In this document: positions 42,214 to 51,362 of the stretch, piece after piece
Numbering within the stretch: the first letter of the stretch is position 1
How the letters are laid out: the number at the start of each line of letters is the position of its first letter
Source of the DNA: Paenibacillus rhizovicinus
GTDB taxonomy: Bacteria; Bacillota; Bacilli; Paenibacillales; Paenibacillaceae
NCBI RefSeq assembly: GCF_010365285.1
Contig: NZ_CP048286.1
Span: 4,738,501 to 4,802,500 of the forward strand
Reading direction: 5' to 3'
Length of the DNA: 64,000 bases
Notes under the pieces: model-generated
What the model saw: only the letters and a program-made list of their open reading frames with translations
What the model was told of the DNA's origin: nothing
Databases searched by the model: none
Program-made: the position numbers and the translations under genes

Positions 42214-43530
42214 TTAATGTTCCGAAGTCTCCGATGCCTCCGCATCGTTGGACAGCCGCGTGATTTCGAATAGTTTGAACAGCAGGCTGAGCAAGATCGC
42301 TGTAACCGTCGCGAGCGCCATGCCGGACAACGAGAAGTTGCCGATCGTGATTTTCGCGCCGCTCAAGCCGGTAACGAGTACGATTGTCGTTAAGTACAGG
42401 TTCGTGGGCTTGCTGTAATCAATCTTCGATTCCACGAGCATTCGCAAGCCGGAAGCAGCGATGACGCCGAACAGCAGCAGGGAGACGCCTCCCATTACGG
42501 GTTGCGGAATGCCGGAGATGAGCGCCGAGAATTTGCCCATGAACGATAGCACAATGGCGAAGACGGCTGCTCCTCCGATGACGAACGTCGAGTACACGCG
42601 CGTGATCGCTAGGACGCCGATGTTCTCGCCATACGTCGTATTCGGCGTGGAACCGAGGAAGCCGGACAAGATGGTGGACACGCCGTTGCCCAGCATCGAG
42701 CGATGCAAGCCGGGGTCCTTGGACAAATCTTTATGCACGATGTTGCCGGTGACGATCAAATGGCCGATATGTTCGGCAACGACGACAAGCGAAGCGGGTA
42801 CGATGGTAAGGATCGCGGCCCATTCGAAAGACGGCATCGTGAAGGTCGGCGCTTCCAGCCAGCCGCTCTTCGCCACGTCGCCGAACGAAGTGACATTCAA
42901 CAAGTAGGCCAGCAGATAGCCGCTGACGATGCCGACCAGAATGGGAATGATGCGCATAAAGCCGCGGAACAGCACGGAACCCAGTACGGTAATGAGCAGC
43001 GTCACGGTCGAAATCGTAATGGTCGTCGCATCCGGCACCCAGACATCAGCCGCCGCCGCGTTGGGGGATTTAATCCAACCGGCCATTCCGGCCGCGACGG
43101 GAATGAGTTCGAGACCGATTACGGCCACGATCGCGCCCATGGCTGCCGGCGGGAAGAGCATATGAATCCAGCCGGTCCCGGCAGCATTTATAATGAGGGC
43201 GATCACGGTAAATACGACCCCGGCAGCGATAAAACCGCCGAGCGCCGCCGCATAGCCGTCCGCATGAACGGTATTGTTGCCGATGACCGCGCCTGCCGGG
43301 GCGATGAAGGCAAAGCTTGATCCGAGGTAGGCGGGAATTTTTCCTTTCACGATAAATAAGTAAATCAAGGTCCCAATTCCGTTCATGAGCAGGCATATCG
43401 CCGGGTCGACGCCGAGCAGGTTGGGGACGAGCACCGTCGAGCCGAACATGGCGAACAAATGCTGTATGCTGAGCATGAGGCTTTGCGCGAGAGGCGGCCT
43501 GTCGAGGACGCCGATTTCTTGTTGTTTCAT
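42214..43530 (-). CDS. uraA: Uracil/xanthine permease (NCS2 family)
   Basis: The protein has 438 aa from ATG at 43530, preferred because GGAGG lies 11 bases upstream and the length matches UraA/PyrP. It has a 14-helix NCS2 pattern, with QHLFAMFGSTVLVPNLLG near the N-terminus and FVIGGAAVFAIVLSFMGKFSALISGIPQPVMGGVSLLLFGVIAASGLRMLV. The substrate-contact glutamates are in EHIGH and NTTYGENIG. It imports uracil (or a related base) with protons. A well-formed promoter precedes it; no PyrR-type attenuator was evident in the short leader. Confidence 0.93.
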   Translation of the reverse strand: MKQQEIGVLDRPPLAQSLMLSIQHLFAMFGSTVLVPNLLGVDPAICLLMNGIGTLIYLFIVKGKIPAYLGSSFAFIAPAGAVIGNNTVHADGYAAALGGFIAAGVVFTVIALIINAAGTGWIHMLFPPAAMGAIVAVIGLELIPVAAGMAGWIKSPNAAAADVWVPDATTITISTVTLLITVLGSVLFRGFMRIIPILVGIVSGYLLAYLLNVTSFGDVAKSGWLEAPTFTMPSFEWAAILTIVPASLVVVAEHIGHLIVTGNIVHKDLSKDPGLHRSMLGNGVSTILSGFLGSTPNTTYGENIGVLAITRVYSTFVIGGAAVFAIVLSFMGKFSALISGIPQPVMGGVSLLLFGVIAASGLRMLVESKIDYSKPTNLYLTTIVLVTGLSGAKITIGNFSLSGMALATVTAILLSLLFKLFEITRLSNDAEASETSEH

Positions 43531-43585
43531 TAGTTTCAAATCCTCCATGTTTGTACGAATCTTCGATGCGAGCGCAACTTTATCG

Positions 43586-43614
43586 ATTCTACATAGACTA
43601 TTGTTGGTTGACAA
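43586..43614 (-). promoter_or_regulatory. Promoter of uraA
   Basis: On the minus strand TTGTCA (43609-43614), a 17-base spacer and TAGAAT (43586-43591), ending 55 bases before the start codon. Confidence 0.7.
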
Positions 43615-43655
43615 GTGTATTCTCAATCCGCATTCAAGTATGGCGGCAAGGCAAG

Positions 43656-43685
43656 TTGACGCGCCGGCCTTTCATTTGTTGTAAT
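43656..43685 (+). promoter_or_regulatory. Promoter of the M24 peptidase gene
   Basis: TTGACG (43656-43661), an 18-base spacer and TGTAAT (43680-43685), 42 bases upstream of the start codon. Confidence 0.6.
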
Positions 43686-43727
43686 GAAAGGAGCAAACGA
43701 CCTTGAAGAAGCGAGGAGCGGGAAGAC

Positions 43728-44969
43728 GTGAACGGCATGGACATCGGGAAGGTTGATCAAGAAGAAATAGCGGCACGCGTGAAGCGGCTGCAATCGCGAT
43801 TGATACAAGAAGGCGTTGATGGTTTTCTCGTGACGCAGCATGTGGATTTATATTATTTTACGGGTTCGATGCAGGCAGGATATGCTTTCATCCCTGCCGA
43901 GGGCGAAGCGGTTTTCTACGTGAGACGCAGCTTGGAGCGGGCGGAACAGGAGTCGGCGATCGCGGTGGAGGCCATGTCTTCGCTGCGCGGCTTCCGCGCT
44001 CAGCTGGCAGGCGGACATCCGTCCGTGTTCGGCGGCGATGTCGCGGCGGCGGGCAAGCCGATCAAGATAGCGACCGAGATGGACGTTCTGCCGGCCGCAA
44101 CCTTCGCGAAACTGGCCGAAATCACGGCAGGCGGGCAGCGGGGCTGTTCGCTCATCGACGGATCCTCGCTTATTCGGAGCGTGCGCATGATCAAGTCGCC
44201 CTGGGAGGTTGGCCGAATCGAAGCGGCAGCTACGGTGGTGGCAGAGGCATTGGACGCAGCGCTTCCGATTCTAAAGGAAGGAATATCGGAGCTGGAGCTG
44301 ATGGCTCGCATCGAATACGAAATGCGCATCCGCGGACATATCGGCCTCATGCGGACCCGCAGCTACAATATGGAAATCATGACAGGGATGCTGGGTTCCG
44401 GCGCAGCCGTCGCGATGCCGAGCGCTTTCGACGGACCCGCAGGAGGATTGGGTCTCGGTCCGGCTGCCCCGCAGAGCGCGAGCCGCAAGACGATTTTGCG
44501 CAACGAGCCGGTTTTGATCGATATCGGCTGCTGTATCGACGGCTACGTCATCGATCAGACGCGCACCGCGGTCATTGGCGGTCTGTCTGACGAATTGGCG
44601 GCGGCATATGCCCAATCGGAGCGAATTATTCGCCATGCGGAGCAGCTGATGATACCGGGAACGGCATGCGATGCGATTTATGCCGCTTCCCTGGAGGATG
44701 CCGCAGCAGCGGGACTCGCTGGCCATTTCATGGGCTTCGGCACCGGCCAGGTTAAGTTCCTCGGCCATGGCATCGGGTTGGAAGTCGATGAATGGCCCGT
44801 GCTGGCCCGCGGCTTCGGCAACCCGTTAGAACCGGGAATGGTGCTTGCCGTCGAGCCCAAATTCACCTTTCCCGGCAGCGGCGTCGTCGGCATCGAGAAC
44901 AGTTATCTCATTACTGACGATGGCTGCAGGCAGCTTACGAAATCGTCTGAAGGGCTAATCGTGCTTTAG
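43728..44969 (+). CDS. M24-family metallopeptidase (Xaa-Pro dipeptidase-like)
   Basis: The protein has 413 aa. N-terminal creatinase-like domain to about 165, then a pita-bread catalytic domain. All five dinuclear metal ligands appear: D265 and D276 (VLIDIGCCIDGYVIDQTRT), His in FLGHGIGLEVDE, Glu in LAVEPKF and Glu in GIENSY. It should hydrolyse peptides with proline at position 2 or an analogue. GTG start with GAGGAG upstream; ATG three codons later is an alternative. Monocistronic, with a terminator at 45082. Confidence 0.92.
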   Translation: MNGMDIGKVDQEEIAARVKRLQSRLIQEGVDGFLVTQHVDLYYFTGSMQAGYAFIPAEGEAVFYVRRSLERAEQESAIAVEAMSSLRGFRAQLAGGHPSVFGGDVAAAGKPIKIATEMDVLPAATFAKLAEITAGGQRGCSLIDGSSLIRSVRMIKSPWEVGRIEAAATVVAEALDAALPILKEGISELELMARIEYEMRIRGHIGLMRTRSYNMEIMTGMLGSGAAVAMPSAFDGPAGGLGLGPAAPQSASRKTILRNEPVLIDIGCCIDGYVIDQTRTAVIGGLSDELAAAYAQSERIIRHAEQLMIPGTACDAIYAASLEDAAAAGLAGHFMGFGTGQVKFLGHGIGLEVDEWPVLARGFGNPLEPGMVLAVEPKFTFPGSGVVGIENSYLITDDGCRQLTKSSEGLIVL

Positions 44970-45035
44970 CGGCTGAGACGATGAGTATGTCGTGACTGCT
45001 GCATGACAACTCCACAAGTTGTCCGAAGTTGCCCG

Positions 45036-45079
45036 GAAGCCGACTGAAATCCGATCTGAAGCCGACCGAAGTCCGACCC
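45036..45079 (+). repeat. 22-bp imperfect tandem duplication
   Basis: Two copies starting GAAGCCGAC (45036-45057 and 45058-45079) differ at a few positions. It lies just upstream of a terminator, in non-coding DNA. Confidence 0.7.
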
Positions 45080-45081
45080 AG

Positions 45082-45126
45082 AGCTGTCCAAAGGAACCTA
45101 AGGGATCCTGCGGACAGCTTTTGTTT
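45082..45126 (+). terminator. Terminator of the M24 peptidase gene
   Basis: AGCTGTCC / GGACAGCT (45082-45089, 45112-45119) with inner AGGA/TCCT pairing is followed by TTTTGTTTT. Confidence 0.75.
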
Positions 45127-45231
45127 TACGGGGACTGCCTTGATTCAAACGAACCAATAACGCCATTCATTTAACTCTGGTTAATCTCCTTGCCGCAGCC
45201 GGCTTTATTCTGACAGGCCTGTGCTACAATG

Positions 45232-45271
45232 AGGCTGGATTAAGATGAAAATATAATTGCAAGCCTTTACA
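45232..45271 (+). promoter_or_regulatory. Extended -10 promoter and weak cre-like site for the uxuA operon
   Basis: TGC-TACAAT (45232-45240) is an extended -10 without a clear -35. TGCAAGCCTTTACA (45258-45271) matches the CcpA consensus at 12 of 14 positions and would lie just after the transcription start. Both are tentative. Confidence 0.4.
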
Positions 45272-45297
45272 ATTTGGATATAAGAGGTGCGCGCAAT

Positions 45298-46344
45298 ATG
45301 AAAATGACGTTCAGGTGGTTTGGTCAAGACGATCCGGTCACGCTGCAAAATATCCGCCAAATACCTGGCATGCACGGTATCGTAACGGCTTTGTACGACG
45401 TGCCGGTCGGTGAAGCATGGCCGATGGAATCCATTTTGGCGTTGAAGGAAACGATCGAGACGGCGGGGCTTCGCATAGCCGTGATCGAGAGCGTTCCCGT
45501 CCATGAGGACATCAAGCTCGGGAAGCCTACCCGCGATCGAATGATTGAAAATTACAGTCAAACGATTCGCAGGCTGGGAGCGGTCGGCGTTCCGGTCATT
45601 TGCTACAATTTCATGCCGGTCTTCGACTGGACGCGTTCTAGCTTGGCGCATATACTGCCGGACGGCTCGACGACATTAACGTTCGAGGACGAGACGATTT
45701 CCCGCATGGATCCGGTGCTAGGCGACTTGTCCTTGCCCGGCTGGGATTCCAGCTACTCGAAGGAAGAAATGGGACAACTGATTGAAGCCTATGCGGACGT
45801 AACGGAAGAGAAGCTGTTCGACAATCTGGCTTATTTCCTGGAGCGTATCATTCCCGTTGCGGAAGAGGCTGGCGTCGTCATGGCGATCCATCCCGACGAT
45901 CCGCCTTGGCCGATCTTCGGTTTGCCGCGCATCGTCAGCAATATGGAGCAGCTGCGCCGGCTGACGGAGCATGTCGACAGTCCGGCGAACGGCATTACGT
46001 TCTGCTCGGGCTCGCTCGGCGCTAACGAGGACAACGATTTGCTGGACATCATTCGTCATTTCGGATCGCAAGGCAAATTGCATTTCGCGCATACGCGGAA
46101 CATTTTGCGTACGGGACCGCGTTCGTTCCAAGAATCTTCCCATCTCTCCTCGGACGGCTCGATCGACATGACACGGGTGCTTGAAGCGCTGTACGAAACC
46201 GGCTTTGAAGGTCCGCTTCGTCCCGACCACGGAAGAATGATTTGGGGCGAGAAGGGCCGTCCGGGTTACGGCCTGTTCGACCGCGCGCTCGGCGCCGCAT
46301 ATTTGAATGGCATCTGGGAAGCGATTTCCAAAACAAGGAGCTGA
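45298..46344 (+). CDS. uxuA: Mannonate dehydratase
   Basis: The protein has 348 aa from ATG at 45298 (AGAGGTG upstream). The N-terminus [24 protein letters not shown], then [17 protein letters not shown] and [19 protein letters not shown] are hallmark UxuA segments. HPDD and [13 protein letters not shown] carry metal ligands. It converts D-mannonate to 2-keto-3-deoxygluconate in glucuronate catabolism. First gene of a compact operon whose last gene is an SDR that could be the mannonate-forming oxidoreductase. Confidence 0.96.
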   Translation: MKMTFRWFGQDDPVTLQNIRQIPGMHGIVTALYDVPVGEAWPMESILALKETIETAGLRIAVIESVPVHEDIKLGKPTRDRMIENYSQTIRRLGAVGVPVICYNFMPVFDWTRSSLAHILPDGSTTLTFEDETISRMDPVLGDLSLPGWDSSYSKEEMGQLIEAYADVTEEKLFDNLAYFLERIIPVAEEAGVVMAIHPDDPPWPIFGLPRIVSNMEQLRRLTEHVDSPANGITFCSGSLGANEDNDLLDIIRHFGSQGKLHFAHTRNILRTGPRSFQESSHLSSDGSIDMTRVLEALYETGFEGPLRPDHGRMIWGEKGRPGYGLFDRALGAAYLNGIWEAISKTRS

Positions 46345-46355
46345 ACAACAAGCGT

Positions 46356-47231
46356 ATGTTGAAACTTTCGATATTTACTGTAGCGGCGCCGGATTTGACG
46401 CCTGACGAGCTTTGCGAAGCGGCCGCTGCCGCAGGCATCGCGGGTTTGGAATGGCGCTGCAAGGAGACGCCGCCTGAACTGCTGATAGAACAGCCGTCCT
46501 TCTGGGGCAACAACCAATGCACGATTTCGCCGAAGGCGGGCGATGAGGAAATCAGCCGCTTCCGTCAAGCCGCAATCGGCCATAACCGGCAGTCCATCGC
46601 GGTGACGCCTTACTTGAGCTGCGGCGACATCGAAGGAACCGAGCAGGTCATGCGCCTTGCCAAACGCCTAGATGCATCGATGGTTCGCGTCGGCGTGCCG
46701 TCCTATGACAGAAGCCGACCGTATGGAGAGCTTTTTCAACAGGCGACGGATTATTTGAAAGAGGTCGAGCGCCTCGCCTTGGATTACGGCATCAAGGCAT
46801 TGGTCGAGACGCATCATGTGACGATCACGCCAAGCGCATCCTTGGCGCATCGACTCGTGTCCCCGTTCAATCCGGACGCGATCGGCGTGCTCTACGATCC
46901 AGGCAATATGGTGCACGAAGGCTACGAGAATTACCGGATGGGCATGGAACTGCTGGGACCATACTTAGCGCATGTACATGTGAAGAACGCAGGCTGGCAT
47001 TCTGCGTCTCCTGGAGAAACGGCCGATCACTTGAAGCCGGTGGCCTGGAACAGCGGCTGGGCGCCGATTGCGAACGGCGTCGTGCCTTGGAAGCAGGTGC
47101 TCCTCGACTTGAAGGCGGTCGGCTATGACGGCTGGTTCGGCGTGGAGGATTTCAGCGGCACATTCGATACACGCACGATGCTTCAAACGTATGCCAATCA
47201 AATGAAAATATGGATGGAGGAAATCCAATGA
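46356..47231 (+). CDS. Sugar phosphate isomerase/epimerase-like TIM-barrel protein
   Basis: The protein has 291 aa from ATG at 46356; AAGGAG is rather far upstream (15 bases). AP-endonuclease-2/xylose-isomerase-like TIM barrel. Probable metal ligands are in ALVETHHV, GVLYDPGNMVH, AHVHVKNA and GVEDFSG. Many members epimerise or isomerise sugars. Its position between uxuA and two Gfo/Idh/MocA genes suggests a role in conversion of a uronate or inositol-like substrate. Exact reaction unknown. Ends with an ATGA overlap with the next gene. Confidence 0.85.
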   Translation: MLKLSIFTVAAPDLTPDELCEAAAAAGIAGLEWRCKETPPELLIEQPSFWGNNQCTISPKAGDEEISRFRQAAIGHNRQSIAVTPYLSCGDIEGTEQVMRLAKRLDASMVRVGVPSYDRSRPYGELFQQATDYLKEVERLALDYGIKALVETHHVTITPSASLAHRLVSPFNPDAIGVLYDPGNMVHEGYENYRMGMELLGPYLAHVHVKNAGWHSASPGETADHLKPVAWNSGWAPIANGVVPWKQVLLDLKAVGYDGWFGVEDFSGTFDTRTMLQTYANQMKIWMEEIQ

Positions 47232-48373
47232 ACCAAGTAAGATACGGCATTATCGGCATTGGCAACATGGGGTCGGGGCACGCTTCGATCCTCACTTCCG
47301 GCAAGATCAAAGGCGCGGTTTTGACTGCTGTGTGCGACGGTTTCGAAAGCAAGCGGGAATGGGCGAAGGAGCACTTCGCCGGCAAAGTAGCCGTATTCGA
47401 GAACGCGGCAGAGATGATCGATTCCGGCCTCGTGGATGCGGTTATCGTAGCAACGCCGCATTACGACCATCCATCGGAAGCCATCGAAGCGCTCGGCAAG
47501 AACGTGCATGTGCTGATCGAGAAGCCGGCAGGCGTTTACGCGAAGCAGGTCCGGGAGATGAACGATGCGGCTGCATTGAGCGGCAAGAAATTCGGCATCG
47601 TCTACAACCAGCGTATGAACCCGCTCTATCAGAAGCTGCGCGAGCTGATCGCATCCGGCGAAATCGGCGAGGTCAGACGCATCAACTGGATCATCACGAA
47701 CTGGTACCGGACGCAGGCGTATTACGATTCCGGCACTTGGCGGGCGACTTGGGGCGGCGAAGGCGGCGGCGTGCTGATCAACCAATGTCCGCATCAGCTC
47801 GATCTGTGGCAGTGGACGACGGGCATGATGCCGACGCGCATGCGCGCTTTCTGCCAATTCGGCAAGAATCGCGACATCGAAGTCGAGAACGACGTGACGG
47901 CATACGCGGAATACGCGAACGGCGCGACGGCCGTTTTCATTACGTCGACGTCCGACGCTCCGGGCACGAATCGTCTTGAAGTATCGGGAAGCCGCGGCAA
48001 GATCGTGATCGAAGAAGAACGGATGACGCTCTACCGCCTGCGCGAAGACGAAGCGGCGTTCAACGCGCGTAACAAAGAACCGTTCGCTACCCCGGAAGTA
48101 TGGAAAATCGACCTGCCGGCCGCAGGCCCAAGCCCGGAACATGCAGGCATCCTCCAGAACTTCACGGACGCCGTGCTGCTTGGCACGCCGCTTGTCGCTC
48201 CGGGCGAAGAAGGCATTTTCGGTTTGACGCTCTCCAATGCGATGCATCTGTCCACATGGCTGGACGATTGGGTCGAGCTGCCGCTTGATGAAGCGCTGCA
48301 TGAAGCGGAGCTGAACAAACGGATCGCATCCAGCAAGTTCAAGCGCGCGCAGCCGGCCGAGGTCAAGAACTGA
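47228..48373 (+). CDS. Gfo/Idh/MocA-family oxidoreductase (first of two)
   Basis: The protein has 381 aa from ATG at 47228 with GGAGGA upstream, overlapping the previous stop. N-terminal NAD(P) Rossmann fold (YGIIGIGNMGSGHASIL) and the EKPAGVYAKQV motif with its conserved lysine. The C-terminal alpha/beta domain has GGVLINQCPHQLDLWQWTTG, where the histidine is catalytic in this family. It oxidises or reduces a sugar or inositol derivative. The operon context points to uronate-type substrates, not further defined. Confidence 0.9.
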   Translation: MNQVRYGIIGIGNMGSGHASILTSGKIKGAVLTAVCDGFESKREWAKEHFAGKVAVFENAAEMIDSGLVDAVIVATPHYDHPSEAIEALGKNVHVLIEKPAGVYAKQVREMNDAAALSGKKFGIVYNQRMNPLYQKLRELIASGEIGEVRRINWIITNWYRTQAYYDSGTWRATWGGEGGGVLINQCPHQLDLWQWTTGMMPTRMRAFCQFGKNRDIEVENDVTAYAEYANGATAVFITSTSDAPGTNRLEVSGSRGKIVIEEERMTLYRLREDEAAFNARNKEPFATPEVWKIDLPAAGPSPEHAGILQNFTDAVLLGTPLVAPGEEGIFGLTLSNAMHLSTWLDDWVELPLDEALHEAELNKRIASSKFKRAQPAEVKN

Positions 48374-49458
48374 TGGCGGCGGTTAATCGCGGTGACGGGA
48401 TGAACTACGCGCCAGTATCGATCGTAAAGCCGGCTCCCGTCTGCGGACCGGGCGAATTCGTATTCGCGGCGATGGCCCTGGACCACGGCCATATTTACGG
48501 CATGACGAACGGATTGCTGGAAGCGGGCGCGACGTTGAAGTGGGTTTACGATCCGGATCCCGCTAAAGTCGAGCAATTCATGAAGTCGTATCCGCAGACG
48601 CGTCCGGCTTCTTCGCCTGAGGTCATTTTGGAAGACAGCGAAGTCAGGCTCGTAGCGGCGGCGGCGATTCCGTCCGATCGAGGTCCGCTTGGCGTCAAGG
48701 TAATGAAGCACGGCAAAGATTATTTCACGGACAAGACGCCGTTCACGACGCTGGAGCAGCTGGAGGACGCCCGCGCGGCTGCCGAAGCGACGGGACGCAA
48801 ATATATGGTCTATTACAGCGAGCGGCTCCATGTGGAGAGCGCCATCTATGCCGGCCGCCTGATCCAAGAAGGCGCCATCGGCCGGGTCGTTCAGGTTATC
48901 GGGACCGGCCCGCACAGACTGAACAAGCCTTCGCGTCCAGACTGGTTTTTCCGCAAGGAGCAGTACGGCGGCATCCTCACGGATATCGGCAGCCATCAGA
49001 TCGAGCAATTCCTGTACTTCGCCGGATGCCAAGACGCCACGGTCGCAAGCAGCAAAGTCGCGAATTACAACAATCCCGATGTACCGGAATTGGAGGACTT
49101 CGGGGATGCGACGCTGATCGGAGACAACGGGGCGACGAACTATTTCCGCGTCGACTGGCTGACGCCGAACGGGCTCGGCACATGGGGTGACGGACGGACG
49201 ATTATTCTTGGCACGGACGGATTCATCGAGCTGCGCAAATACATCGATATCGGCCGCGACCGGAGCGGCGACCACGTCTATCTGGTTAACCACGAGGGGG
49301 AGCATCACCTGACTGTCGGCGGTCAAGTCGGCTTCCCGTACTTCGGCGAGCTGATTCTGGACTGCTTGAACCGTACGGAGAATGCGATGACCCAGGCACA
49401 TGCATTCAAGGCGGCGGAGCTTTGCATCGCGGCGCAAAATAAAGCGGTTCGGCTGTAG
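48373..49458 (+). CDS. Gfo/Idh/MocA-family oxidoreductase (second of two)
   Basis: The protein has 361 aa and starts at the last base of the preceding stop codon (TGATGG). The nucleotide fold is modified: FVFAAMALDHGHIYGMTNGLLEAGATLKWVYDPD replaces the classic GxGxxG. DKTPFTTLEQLEDA takes the EKP position and LTDIGSHQIEQFLYFAG supplies the catalytic histidine motif. It belongs to a distinct subgroup often found with a canonical paralogue, as here. Probably acts in the same pathway. Confidence 0.88.
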   Translation: MAAVNRGDGMNYAPVSIVKPAPVCGPGEFVFAAMALDHGHIYGMTNGLLEAGATLKWVYDPDPAKVEQFMKSYPQTRPASSPEVILEDSEVRLVAAAAIPSDRGPLGVKVMKHGKDYFTDKTPFTTLEQLEDARAAAEATGRKYMVYYSERLHVESAIYAGRLIQEGAIGRVVQVIGTGPHRLNKPSRPDWFFRKEQYGGILTDIGSHQIEQFLYFAGCQDATVASSKVANYNNPDVPELEDFGDATLIGDNGATNYFRVDWLTPNGLGTWGDGRTIILGTDGFIELRKYIDIGRDRSGDHVYLVNHEGEHHLTVGGQVGFPYFGELILDCLNRTENAMTQAHAFKAAELCIAAQNKAVRL

Positions 49459-49542
49459 CCGCTATGGGCTTGGAAGGGAGCGCATGATACAATGAGTTCA
49501 ATAGCTCGCCCGGATACGGGCAACCATTTGGAGGGGTCAGAA

Positions 49543-50424
49543 ATGCCGCTCACGATGCAATGGCAGCAGCCGATTGAACTCATGTACCGCAACGATTTAC
49601 CCATGCCCGGCGCGCAGTTTCATTCGCATGCGTTCTATGAAATGTATTATTTTCAGGAAGGCGAGTGCAATTATCTCATCGGTGACAAGCTGATTACGCT
49701 TCAGCCCGGAGATTTAATCCTTATGCACGGCATGACGCTGCATTGTCCCAATCCATCGCCGGAGAAGCCGTATATTCGCACGATTATCCATATGGACCCG
49801 GCATACGTGCATCGCATTCTTCAGCCCGATACGGCGACGATGCTGCTGAAGCCGTTCGAGAATTTGCGCAACATTCGAATCTCGCTCAGCCCGGCGGATC
49901 AGGCAGAGTTGGAGATGCTGCTTGCCGAGATGAACCGGCTGTACAAACGCACCAACGAAGCAGGAGTCCGGATGTCCTATGACCGTTTCGTCATTCGCGT
50001 CATCGAGCTGCTGCATCTGATTCGGGACTGGTGCGTCGCGCCCGTTAACGACCGGGAACACCGTTCGCTGAAGGAGCAGCATGTACAAAGCGTGATCTCC
50101 TACCTTGAGGACCATTATGCGCTGGAGATTACGCTGGATGACATTGCCGGCGCGCTGCATCTGACGAAGCCGTATCTGTCCAATATGTTCAAAGACGTTA
50201 CGGGAACGACCGTATTCAAATATTTATATAATCGGCGCATCAATCAGGCCAAAATGATGTTTCGGCTGGAACCGCGGCAATCGGTGTCTGACGTATGCCG
50301 CGCCGTCGGCTTCCACCAGCTGCCGCACTTCAGCCGGTTGTTCAAGACGACCGTGGGCGAAAGCCCGGAATCGTACCGGCGGCGCATGCTGCAGCTGACA
50401 GCCGAAAGCGGGAGCCTGACTTAA
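49543..50424 (+). CDS. AraC-family regulator with cupin sensor domain
   Basis: The protein has about 293 aa from ATG at 49543, preferred because GGAGGGG lies 7 bases upstream; an ATG at 49492 has no ribosome site. N-terminal cupin (QFHSHAFYEMYYFQEGECNYLIGDKLITLQPGDLILM) binds a small ligand. C-terminal double helix-turn-helix has ITLDDIAGALHLTKPYLSNMFKDVTG and VSDVCRAVGFHQLPHFSRLFKTTVGESPESYRRR. Encoded inside the uronate operon, it is likely its activator. Confidence 0.9.
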   Translation: MPLTMQWQQPIELMYRNDLPMPGAQFHSHAFYEMYYFQEGECNYLIGDKLITLQPGDLILMHGMTLHCPNPSPEKPYIRTIIHMDPAYVHRILQPDTATMLLKPFENLRNIRISLSPADQAELEMLLAEMNRLYKRTNEAGVRMSYDRFVIRVIELLHLIRDWCVAPVNDREHRSLKEQHVQSVISYLEDHYALEITLDDIAGALHLTKPYLSNMFKDVTGTTVFKYLYNRRINQAKMMFRLEPRQSVSDVCRAVGFHQLPHFSRLFKTTVGESPESYRRRMLQLTAESGSLT

Positions 50425-50453
50425 TTCGCCGCCCTTGGAGGCGACAGCATATC

Positions 50454-51227
50454 ATGACGACGTTATTTGACTTAACGGGCCGCACCGCGGTCGTGATCGG
50501 CGCGGGCAGCACGCTTGGCAGCGTTATGGCCGAGGCGCTCATCGAACACGGCGCGCATGCGGCGCTCGTCGTTCGCAATCCGGAGAAATCCGAGCCGAAG
50601 CTGGCGCATTTGCTCGCTACCGGCCGTGCCGCGATTTTTCAAGCGGACGCTGTATCCAAAGCCGATCTTCTGCGCGTTGCCGGCGAAATCAATGCCTGGT
50701 CGCCAAACGGTCGGAGCGATATTCTGCTGCATACGGCGGGAACGAACAGCGCGACTCCGTTCTTCGATATCTCCGAGGAAGAATGGGATACCATCATGGA
50801 CGTGAATGCGAAGAGCGTGATGCTCGCCTGTCAAGTTTTCGGCCAATCGATGGTCGAAGCCGGCCATGGCGGCAGCATCATTACGATCAGCTCCGTCTCC
50901 GCGGGGCCGCCGCTCTCGCGTGTATTCACCTATTCGGCGTCGAAGCATGCGGTCAACAGCATGACGCAATTTCTGGCTAGGGAATTTGCCCCGCATGGCA
51001 TCCGCGTGAACGGCATTATCCCTGGCTTCTTCCCGGCAGAACAGAACCGCGCAATCCTGTCGCCTGAGCGGGTAGCCAGCATCATGGGACATACGCCGAT
51101 GAAACGGTTCGGCGATCCGAAGGAGCTGCAGGGCGCAGTCGTTTGGCTGGCGTCGGAAGCGGCTTCCGGGTTTGTAACGGGCTCGCTGATCCGCGTAGAC
51201 GGCGGCTTCGGCGCCATGACGATCTAA
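50454..51227 (+). CDS. Short-chain dehydrogenase, probable D-mannonate oxidoreductase
   Basis: The protein has 257 aa. Cofactor motif VVIGAGSTLG, NAG-like TAGTNSAT, and catalytic S147, Y160 and K164 (YSASK). The end GFVTGSLIRVDGGFGAM is classical SDR. Bacillus uses an SDR (YjmF/UxuB) to interconvert fructuronate and mannonate, the step before UxuA. Being last gene of a uxuA operon makes that role likely, but other uronate reductions are possible. RBS TTGGAGG. A strong terminator follows. Confidence 0.85.
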   Translation: MTTLFDLTGRTAVVIGAGSTLGSVMAEALIEHGAHAALVVRNPEKSEPKLAHLLATGRAAIFQADAVSKADLLRVAGEINAWSPNGRSDILLHTAGTNSATPFFDISEEEWDTIMDVNAKSVMLACQVFGQSMVEAGHGGSIITISSVSAGPPLSRVFTYSASKHAVNSMTQFLAREFAPHGIRVNGIIPGFFPAEQNRAILSPERVASIMGHTPMKRFGDPKELQGAVVWLASEAASGFVTGSLIRVDGGFGAMTI

Positions 51228-51295
51228 CAAGTGCTCCGACTAAACGAGCGAACTACTAATAAAGAAATGAACAAATGAACAATTGAACCAAATCA

Positions 51296-51333
51296 AACGG
51301 TTCGTTCCCGTTGCCCGGGAGCGGCCGTTTTTT
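51296..51333 (+). terminator. Intrinsic terminator of the uxuA operon
   Basis: A stem of about 14 bp with a small bulge (51296-51310 with 51316-51329) and loop TTGCC is followed by six T. Confidence 0.88.
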
Positions 51334-51362
51334 CATGCGCCGTACGTATGCATCCTTCTGGA

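Larger units (their letters stand above)
44970..45297 (+). other. Intergenic region between M24 peptidase and uxuA
   Basis: This 328-bp stretch has no convincing gene. It holds a 22-bp imperfect tandem duplication (45036-45079), the M24 gene terminator (45082-45126), an extended -10 promoter (45232-45240) and a weak cre-like site before uxuA. Confidence 0.75.

Noticed and set aside
42214..43626. Longer start for the uracil permease
   Set aside because: Thirty-two extra residues would begin upstream of the mapped promoter elements. GGAGG supports ATG at 43530 and the shorter form has normal family length.
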